DNA of 5,990 bases. It comes from an uncultured Porphyromonadaceae bacterium. Its GTDB lineage: Bacteria; Bacteroidota; Bacteroidia; Bacteroidales; Paludibacteraceae. Both the position numbers and the translations under genes were made by a program. Positions 1 through 2,996 of the stretch are shown here, piece by piece (position 1 is the stretch's first letter; the number at the start of each line of letters is the position of its first letter). The notes beneath the pieces were generated by a model, which made no database searches, was not told the origin of the DNA, and was given only the letters and a program-made list of their open reading frames with translations. Location of the stretch: positions 1 to 5,990 of the forward strand of contig CALEJM010000095.1 of the NCBI GenBank assembly GCA_937898265.1. The letters run 5' to 3'.

Positions 1-722
1 ATGGTTTTCCACGAGCGGATGCCACGCGCCAACTGAGGCAGTTCCCCTTTGACGGCGGTCCAGATGCCGAAGCCTATCAGTCCGGTGACGGCGCGGATGG
101 AGGTGGCAGCAAAGGGCAGCAGCAACGCTGCCGTGGCGCCGTGACGAAACACGATGCCCGACGCTTCGAGGGTGTCGCCATAATGCAACAGTCCTTTCGC
201 ACTGAGCACAAGACCCACGCCTTGACCCAGTCCCGCACCGATGCCCAACAGGATGCCTCGAGTGGAGAACTGCATAGGCTCGTCTTTAGCTTTGTCGGGA
301 CGACCGATGGCGGTGATGATGCCTACCAGTGTGACTGCCATACCAACAACGCAGAGCCACGACATCTTCTGACCCATCAGCACCCAACTGAACAATGCCG
401 CAGCAGGCGGTGCCAGGGTGGTGAGCAACTGTGTGTGGCGTGAGCCGATGAGGGCGTAGGCGTTGAGCAGACAGAAATCGCCCAAGACGTAACCCACCAA
501 GCCCGACAGCGAGAGCCACAGCCACGTCGTGGCGTCGGCACCAGCAGGATAGGGAACGCCCGTGAACCACCACATGACACACCCCAGCATCAGCAGCGAG
601 AGTATCATGCGCATCATGTTGGTGGGCAAGGCGCCAAGGCGCTTCGTTGCCACCTCGCAGAAGAGGGCACAGACGGTCCACGAAAGGGCTACCGTCACTG
701 ATATGATTTCTCCTTTATACAT
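1..722 (-). CDS. EamA/DMT-family permease, 3' end outside window
   Basis: This open frame runs off the left edge, and 240 complete codons are visible. The translation begins MYKGEIISVTVALSW and is strongly hydrophobic, with helix-like stretches near residues 5-22, 36-54, 66-90, 97-115, 121-139, 155-173 and 195-205. Two halves are recognisable: residues 1-140, and a second repeat starting near 153 after a charged linker (RPDKAKDEP, 141-149). This is the two-EamA-repeat plan of drug/metabolite transporters of the inner membrane, which usually have ten helices and about 290-300 residues, so roughly the last 50-60 residues are missing. Segment 94-118 (SRHTQLLTTLAPP, then LFSWVLMGQ) matches the conserved end of the first repeat, with Gln where many members have Glu. 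The ATG lies 12 bases after the uridine phosphorylase stop, with no Shine-Dalgarno sequence, and it is probably the last or a late gene of the operon. The family is clear; the substrate cannot be told. Confidence 0.85.
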   Translation of the reverse strand, partial: MYKGEIISVTVALSWTVCALFCEVATKRLGALPTNMMRMILSLLMLGCVMWWFTGVPYPAGADATTWLWLSLSGLVGYVLGDFCLLNAYALIGSRHTQLLTTLAPPAAALFSWVLMGQKMSWLCVVGMAVTLVGIITAIGRPDKAKDEPMQFSTRGILLGIGAGLGQGVGLVLSAKGLLHYGDTLEASGIVFRHGATAALLLPFAATSIRAVTGLIGFGIWTAVKGELPQLARGIRSWKT

Positions 723-734
723 TATCAAGAAGGT

Positions 735-1601
735 TTATATTCTATCTAACACTAAGCGGATGAGGTCGGGCATGTCGCCACGGTAGGAGGGGTTGCTCTC
801 GCCAGCCAGACGGTTGGCAGCCACCAGACACACCGTCACTGCCTTATGACCCAAGAGTCGGGAGAGTCCTGCGAGGGGTGCCGACTCCATCTCGTAGTTC
901 ATGATGCGTTGTTCGTGATAGCGGAAGGCGGTGATGCGTTGGTTGATGTCGGCCACGGCTGGGGCAAGACGGATGGCACGTCCCTGAGGTCCGTAGAATC
1001 CTACGGCCGAGATGGTGACGCCTTCCACGAAGTTGCCCCCTTGAGCCAAGCGTGTTGCCAACTCCTCGTCGGCATCCACCACATAGGGGGCTGCCGCCTT
1101 AGCGGGGTAGTGAATCGCCTCCACCAAGGCTCTCTCGAAGTCGAGGGCGGCCACGGTGTCACGTCCCGCATACCAGTTGAGCACGCCGTCGAAGCCAACG
1201 GAGCGTCTGCTCATCACGAAGCTACCGCAAGGCACGTCGGGCTGCAGTCCGCCACTGGTGCCGATTCTCACCAACTCCAAGGTGTGATGCTCTTTCATCA
1301 CTTCGCGGGTGGCGAAGTCGATATTCTTCAGGGCGTCGAGTTCGGTGAGCACGATGTCGATGTTGTCGGGACCGATGCCGTGACTCAGCGCGGTGATGCG
1401 TTTGCCTTTGTAGGTGCCAGTGATGGTGTGGAACTCGCGTGCCGTGACTTCGCACTCGCGGGTCTCGAAGAAGGAGGCGATGGTGTCGACGCGGGAGGGG
1501 TCGCCGCAGAGCACGACCTTGTCTGCCAACTGCTCCGGACGGAGGTGGAGATGGAAGCATGAGCCGTCGGCGTTGATGATGAGTTCGCTCGATGAAATCA
1601 T
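735..1601 (-). CDS. udp: uridine phosphorylase-type nucleoside phosphorylase
   Basis: A 288-residue cytoplasmic enzyme of the PNP/UDP phosphorylase family. Such enzymes split uridine (or a related nucleoside) with phosphate into base and ribose-1-phosphate in pyrimidine salvage. Motifs correspond in order and spacing to E. coli Udp, compared from memory. They are GDPSRV at 33-38 (Gly and Arg for phosphate), AREF at 54-57 (Arg55 equals the Arg donated by the neighbouring subunit), RIGTSGG at 112-118 (Arg112 and Thr115 for phosphate and ribose), FYGPQGR at 202-208 (Phe202, Gln206 and Arg208 equal the uracil-binding Phe162, Gln166 and Arg168), and NYEMES at 235-240 (Glu-Met-Glu for ribose). The Gln/Arg pair argues for uracil rather than purine specificity. 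It is about 35 residues longer than the E. coli enzyme, partly from an N-terminal extension of roughly ten residues. The ATG at 1601 is 22 bases after the msrC stop, without a Shine-Dalgarno sequence. A broader nucleoside phosphorylase role remains possible. Confidence 0.92.
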   Translation of the reverse strand: MISSSELIINADGSCFHLHLRPEQLADKVVLCGDPSRVDTIASFFETRECEVTAREFHTITGTYKGKRITALSHGIGPDNIDIVLTELDALKNIDFATREVMKEHHTLELVRIGTSGGLQPDVPCGSFVMSRRSVGFDGVLNWYAGRDTVAALDFERALVEAIHYPAKAAAPYVVDADEELATRLAQGGNFVEGVTISAVGFYGPQGRAIRLAPAVADINQRITAFRYHEQRIMNYEMESAPLAGLSRLLGHKAVTVCLVAANRLAGESNPSYRGDMPDLIRLVLDRI

Positions 1602-1623
1602 GGTTTTTTGGCGCTAAGAGGAG

Positions 1624-2106
1624 TTATCGAAGGGGTTGAACAAGGAGGGAGGCTACCTCGCCGAGATAGTGGGCGTCGGTGTCGTCGAAGGTGGCGAGAT
1701 GCTCACTGTCGATGTCTAAGACACCAATGACTTCGCCATCGCGGAACACCGGCACGACGATCTCGCTGCGCGTGGCCGACGAGCAGGCGATATGACCTGG
1801 GAATTGGTCGACGTCGGGCACAACGACGGTGCGCTCCTCTGCCCAGGCGGTGCCGCAGACGCCGCGACCTTTCCTGATGCGCATGCAAGCCAGCGGACCT
1901 TGGAACGGACCCAACACGAGCATGCCGTCGACTACGCGGTAGAAGCCTGTCCACCAGAAACCGAAGGTGGCATGGAGCATGGCGGCCACGTTGGCCATGT
2001 TGGCGATGAGGTCGGTCTCGCCGTCCACCACCGCTTTAATCTGGGGCAACAAGGTGGCGTATTTCTCTTCCTTGGTGCCGTTGCTTATTTCAAGATTCTC
2101 AGACAT
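1624..2106 (-). CDS. msrC: free methionine-(R)-sulfoxide reductase, GAF domain
   Basis: A single-domain GAF protein of 160 residues, the usual length for this family (E. coli MsrC/YebR, about 165). The enzyme reduces free L-methionine-(R)-sulfoxide to methionine in the cytoplasm using thiol chemistry, with thioredoxin as the usual recycling partner. Three cysteines are placed as in the characterised enzymes: Cys74 (in GPFQGPLAC), Cys84 (GVCGTA) and Cys108 (GHIAC). The spacings of 10 and 24 residues equal those of E. coli Cys84, Cys94 and Cys118. The acidic residues of the ligand pocket are also present: Glu115 in SEIVVP, and Asp131 and Asp133 in GVLDIDS. The complete set of catalytic residues makes a signalling GAF domain unlikely. 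The ATG at 2106 follows an A-rich leader 12 bases after the preceding stop, and the gene sits between an unknown envelope protein and udp in one likely operon. It looks intact and active. Confidence 0.95.
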   Translation of the reverse strand: MSENLEISNGTKEEKYATLLPQIKAVVDGETDLIANMANVAAMLHATFGFWWTGFYRVVDGMLVLGPFQGPLACMRIRKGRGVCGTAWAEERTVVVPDVDQFPGHIACSSATRSEIVVPVFRDGEVIGVLDIDSEHLATFDDTDAHYLGEVASLLVQPLR

Positions 2107-2118
2107 TTTCTGTTTGTT

Positions 2119-2841
2119 TTAATAATCCATATCTTGACGCACTTCGTCGTCTTCGTTGCGAGAGGTGCTGTAGTAGTCGTTATCCACTCGGGCTCCAAAG
2201 AGCGACAGCACGAGGAGGGCAATCAGCGGGGTGACTAAGAGCGCAAAGAAGAACCAGCCAAAGCCGCTGCGACCGTAACGGAATGCCATGAAAGGAACCA
2301 TCATCATGAGGAAGAAGGTGAGCACGATGAGGTAGATGGTCAACAGGGTCATCCAGGTGCTGGAACGTTGGTTGGATTCTACCGCCGTAACCATTGCCGT
2401 TCTCGCAACATTGGCAACATCGTCTTGCTCTTCAGCAACTGCCATCAGCTCACCGCCTTCTGCCTTGTAGTCAAGCAGTTCAAAGGTAAGTTTGAACGAA
2501 GTGCCACCTGAAGGTCGTTTCTCCGATTGATAGTAATTATAACTTCTGCCATGCTCGTAGGCTTCGATATCGAGTTTACGGGTCATGCCAGGAGCGATAT
2601 CCACCGTCTTACGAAAATCTTTGTAATCGAGTTGCTCGCCCTTCATATCATAATAGCACAGGCGGAAAGTGACCTCAGTGAGGGTCTTGTCGGTGTTGTT
2701 CTTCAACGCCAAAGTGCCACGGATGTCCAACCAACTTTGTTCGTACGACACCATAGTAACGGCGTTTTTATCAGCGATTTCCGTCGCCATCAGCGTGACG
2801 GAGCAAACCGCCATAAGCCACAAAAGGAACGATTTCTTCAT
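2119..2841 (-). CDS. unrecognised secreted-domain protein with two C-terminal membrane helices
   Basis: I do not recognise this family. From the ATG at 2841 it has 240 residues and begins MKKSFLLWLMAVCSV, a typical signal peptide with likely cleavage after residue 19 (TLMA/TE). An ATG at 2856 would add MMFKI in front. I prefer 2841 because Lys-Lys then leads the signal sequence and because the -7 element would leave almost no leader for 2856. Residues 26-125 look like a beta-rich extracytoplasmic domain: LDIRGTLALKNNTDKTL, then FRLCYYD (59-65), then IAPGM. This resembles FxLYD-type domains by eye only. Hydrophobic segments at about 165-185 and 194-215 flank a short basic loop (FRYGRSG), and an acidic tail of about 25 residues follows. 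The positive-inside rule places the loop in the cytoplasm and both the domain and the tail in the periplasm. The cysteine in the signal peptide (MAVC) is a poor lipobox. GC content appears lower than in neighbouring genes. It heads the msrC-udp-permease cluster. Confidence 0.8.
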   Translation of the reverse strand: MKKSFLLWLMAVCSVTLMATEIADKNAVTMVSYEQSWLDIRGTLALKNNTDKTLTEVTFRLCYYDMKGEQLDYKDFRKTVDIAPGMTRKLDIEAYEHGRSYNYYQSEKRPSGGTSFKLTFELLDYKAEGGELMAVAEEQDDVANVARTAMVTAVESNQRSSTWMTLLTIYLIVLTFFLMMMVPFMAFRYGRSGFGWFFFALLVTPLIALLVLSLFGARVDNDYYSTSRNEDDEVRQDMDY

Positions 2842-2868
2842 GATTTTGAACATCAATTTTTAAGTCTA

Positions 2869-2876
2869 CAAAAATA
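2869..2876 (-). promoter_or_regulatory. candidate Bacteroidota -7 promoter element
   Basis: Read on the minus strand the bases are TATTTTTG, an exact match to the TAnnTTTG -7 consensus used by the primary sigma factor of Bacteroidota. Transcription would begin a few bases further on, near 2862-2866. That leaves a leader of about 20-25 bases for the ATG at 2841 but less than 10 for the ATG at 2856, so the element also informs the start choice. No good TTTG -33 box lies at the usual distance. A TTTC sits closer than expected, so the promoter may be weak or activator-dependent. It would drive the four-gene cluster. Confidence 0.5.
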
Positions 2877-2900
2877 CGGATTATTTTGCGAAAGGGAGAT

Positions 2901-2944
2901 GTCCGAAAGGTGAAAGTTTATAGAAACTATTGCACCTCTCGAAC
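2901..2944 (-). terminator. candidate hairpin terminator of the T9SS protein gene
   Basis: The arms at 2901-2912 and 2933-2944 form a 12-base imperfect inverted repeat. On minus-strand RNA all 12 positions pair, two of them as G-U wobbles. On plus-strand RNA the same two positions would be A-C mismatches, so the structure favours the minus-strand transcript. Inside it, 2915-2919 (agttt) pairs with 2924-2928 (aaact) around a four-base loop, separated from the outer stem by a small internal loop. It lies 28 bases after the stop codon at 2972. No clear U-tract follows, so it is not a textbook intrinsic terminator; it could instead be an RNA-stabilising 3' structure or an operator upstream of the next promoter. 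Confidence 0.45.
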
Positions 2945-2960
2945 CCTTCGAACCCCAACA

Positions 2961-2996
2961 ATTGCTAATTGCTAATTACTAATTACTAATTTACTA
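2961..2996. repeat. five-unit, 7-base tandem repeat across a stop codon
   Basis: On the plus strand the units are attgcta (2961-2967), attgcta (2968-2974), attacta (2975-2981), attacta (2982-2988) and atttacta (2989-2996), the last with one extra T. Copies two to five cover the stop codon (2972-2974) and the final codons of the T9SS protein; the first lies beyond it. Read on the coding strand, the repeat encodes the last residues KLVISN and supplies the TAG stop. Its AT content contrasts sharply with the GC-rich coding sequence before it. Confidence 0.9.

Noticed and set aside
286..681. A 131-codon minus-strand frame within the permease region
   Set aside because: It is another frame of the same strand. 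The frame starting at 722 gives a hydrophobic EamA protein with typical motifs, while this one is Arg/His-rich and featureless.
846..1562. A 238-codon plus-strand open frame opposite udp
   Set aside because: The minus strand encodes an enzyme with every Udp motif in place. The antisense product has no family features and is a shadow.
1624..2106. The GAF protein as a cyclic-nucleotide or light-sensing signalling domain
   Set aside because: The three cysteines and the acidic pocket residues match the free methionine-(R)-sulfoxide reductase at exact spacing, and there is no attached output domain.
2961..2996. The tandem heptamers as a CRISPR array or replication iterons
   Set aside because: There are no spacers, and the unit is only seven bases with five copies. 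No replication gene or DnaA-box cluster is nearby, so neither reading is supported.
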